NCBI GenBank assembly: GCA_947630475.1
Contig: CANRHR010000016.1
Location: 1-34,777, forward strand
Origin: an uncultured Clostridia bacterium
GTDB lineage: Bacteria > Bacillota > Clostridia > Lachnospirales > CAG-274
Reading direction: 5' to 3'
Length of the DNA stretch: 34,777 nt
Part shown: positions 33,474 through 34,777 of the stretch, in pieces
Layout: each line of letters starts with the position of its first letter
Position numbering within the stretch: the stretch's first letter is position 1
The notes under the pieces: generated by a model
The model's input: the letters and a program-made list of their open reading frames with translations, nothing else
Told to the model about the DNA's origin: nothing
Database searches by the model: none
Translations under genes and position numbers: made by a program

Positions 33474-34673
33474 ATGAAATATATAATTATTTTAGGTGAC
33501 GGAATGGCAGATGAGCCCATTAAAGAGCTTGATGGCAAAACTCCGCTTGAGGCAGCTAAAACGCCTGCTATGGATGAGCTTGCCAAAAAATCTGAAATAG
33601 GGCTTATAAATACCGTTCCAAGCGGCATGAAGCCCGGAAGCGACACGGCAAATCTTGCCGTTTTGGGATATGACCCCAAAAAATATTATTCAGGACGCTC
33701 TCCTTTGGAGGCTTTAAGCATAGGAGTGGATATGAAAGCTGATGATATTGCAATAAGATGTAATCTTGTTACACTTTCGGAAGATGAACCCGAATATGCC
33801 AAAAAAACAATAAAAGATCACAGTTCGGGAGAGATTTCAACCGAAGAAGCGGCAGTATTAATAAATGCCGTAAAAAAAGAGCTTGAAAACGACAGCTATA
33901 AATTTTATGTAGGAACAAGTTATCGTCATCTTACCATATGGAATAAGGGAAAGGTTGTTGAGCTTTCTCAGCCGCACGATATTCTGGGAAAGGTAATAGG
34001 CGAATATTTGCCTTCCGTTCCGGCTTTAAAAGAAATGATGGAAAAAAGCTATGATATTTTAAATAATCATCCCATCAATATTGAAAGAGAAAAAAGGGGG
34101 CTTAACAAAGCAAATTCAATTTGGTTTTGGGGCGCCGGAACAAAACCGGCCTTAGACAGCTTTGAAGAAAAAAACAACAAGAAAGGCGCTATGATTTCCG
34201 CTGTCGACCTCTTAAAAGGCATAGCTGTGGGAGCCGGCATGAAAGTTATAGAGGTTGAAGGCGCTGACGCAACGCTTAATACAAATTATAACGGAAAGGC
34301 GCTTGCAGGCTTAAATGCCGTTCTTAATGACGGATATGATTTTGTTTACATTCACATTGAGTCACCCGATGAAATGGGTCATCAGGGCAGCATTGAAAAT
34401 AAAATTAAAGCTATTGAATATATCGATGAAAAAGTTATTAAACCTATAGTTGAACAAATGGATAAATCGGGAGAGGATTACAGGCTTCTTATAACGCCCG
34501 ATCATCCTACTCCGATTTACTGCAGAACTCATACATCCGATCCTGTGCCTTATCTTTTGTATGACAGTACGGCTAAGTTAAATAAAACATGGCTCTATAA
34601 CGAAAAAGAAGCAAAGCAGAGCGGCAATTTTACAAAAGATGGTTATAAATTTATAAACAAGCTGTTTAAATAA
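33474..34673 (+). CDS. 2,3-bisphosphoglycerate-independent phosphoglycerate mutase, archaeal ApgM type
   Basis: Alkaline-phosphatase-superfamily metalloenzyme of 399 residues interconverting 3- and 2-phosphoglycerate. It has the N-terminal metal ligand D9 in IIILGDGMADEP, the phosphorylated serine S56 in KPGSDTANLAVLGYDP, the segment SGRSPLEA, and C-terminal metal-site motifs IHIESPDEMGHQG and LITPDHPTPIYCRTHTSDPVP. This type is shorter than the usual bacterial GpmI (about 510). Related ApgM-like proteins in anaerobes have been proposed to act as homoserine kinases; this cannot be settled here. ATG 33474 is used because AGGAGG at 33461-33466 is 7 bases ahead; the frame extends upstream to 33429 with no site. 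Own promoter. Confidence 0.92.
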   Translation: MKYIIILGDGMADEPIKELDGKTPLEAAKTPAMDELAKKSEIGLINTVPSGMKPGSDTANLAVLGYDPKKYYSGRSPLEALSIGVDMKADDIAIRCNLVTLSEDEPEYAKKTIKDHSSGEISTEEAAVLINAVKKELENDSYKFYVGTSYRHLTIWNKGKVVELSQPHDILGKVIGEYLPSVPALKEMMEKSYDILNNHPINIEREKRGLNKANSIWFWGAGTKPALDSFEEKNNKKGAMISAVDLLKGIAVGAGMKVIEVEGADATLNTNYNGKALAGLNAVLNDGYDFVYIHIESPDEMGHQGSIENKIKAIEYIDEKVIKPIVEQMDKSGEDYRLLITPDHPTPIYCRTHTSDPVPYLLYDSTAKLNKTWLYNEKEAKQSGNFTKDGYKFINKLFK

Positions 34674-34703
34674 AACTATCGAAAATTATTCTCCGCCCAA
34701 AAA

Positions 34704-34777
34704 TGAAATGCTCCCCATTTGTTAGACAATATGGTATAATAGAAATATACCTGAAAGAAGTCTAATGAAAGGGGAGC
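34704..34777 (+). mobile_element. Likely left end of an insertion sequence, cut by the window edge
   Basis: The segment starts TGAAATGCTCCCCATTTG, an end type seen in IS3-family elements, and contains a TGG-TATAAT extended promoter (-10 at 34735-34740). It closes with a GGGGAG ribosome site at 34771-34776, so a transposase gene should begin just beyond the window. GCTCCCCATTTGTTAGAC (34710-34727) matches the reverse complement of 34760-34777 at 15 of 18 positions. No transposase codons are present inside the window to confirm this. Confidence 0.4.

Overview
The window looks like chromosome from a low-GC Gram-positive anaerobe of class Clostridia (Bacillota). The evidence is strong AGGAGG-type ribosome sites, AT-rich DNA (roughly one third GC by eye), a YerC-PcrA pair arranged as in Firmicutes, a fused homocysteine methyltransferase/methylenetetrahydrofolate reductase, a RACo-type corrinoid activator, and a lipoprotein joining SLH and SpoIID-like domains. 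The species cannot be named from the sequence. No rRNA, tRNA or CRISPR array was seen.

Layout. (1) 377-4685 is a compact accessory island. It holds an MmeI-like single-chain restriction-modification enzyme, then after one base a SEFIR/TIR-type protein with an unassigned C-terminal domain, then a convergent small GIY-YIG nuclease-like gene. Its base composition differs from the rest of the window. (2) 4849-12000 is a minus-strand metabolic block. It contains greA-lysS behind a perfect-consensus promoter, and upstream of that a likely four-gene operon nadB-nadC-proC-(Hcy methyltransferase/MTHFR). (3) 12214-16513 is on the plus strand: an exported L,D-transpeptidase, a ferritin-like small protein, and the proline operon proB - 5-formyltetrahydrofolate cyclo-ligase - proA. 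With proC this gives glutamate to proline. (4) 16514-24603 mixes a 5'-truncated subtilisin gene with an overlapping membrane-anchored partner, a cold-shock gene, an HD protein, a TIM-barrel isomerase-like protein, a lipid-linked sugar flippase, a PEGA membrane protein and a secreted CAP protein. The spacers here carry small hairpin repeats and Spo0A-box-like heptamers. (5) 24844-29490, minus strand: a stand-alone methionine-synthase-activation-domain protein translationally coupled to a RACo-like ATPase/ferredoxin, and the SLH-SpoIID lipoprotein. (6) 29836-34673, plus strand: yerC-pcrA-RNase Z, then an archaeal-type phosphoglycerate mutase. The window ends in what looks like the left end of an insertion sequence.

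The best candidate for a new system is the island at 377-4685, where a type IIL-like restriction enzyme is translationally coupled to a SEFIR protein. Other points worth a second look are the AT-rich target-recognition segment inside the restriction gene, the SpoIID-like domain that appears to lack its catalytic Glu, the detached corrinoid-reactivation pair, two families of intergenic repeats, and a palindrome shared between the lysS 3' side and the nadB upstream region.
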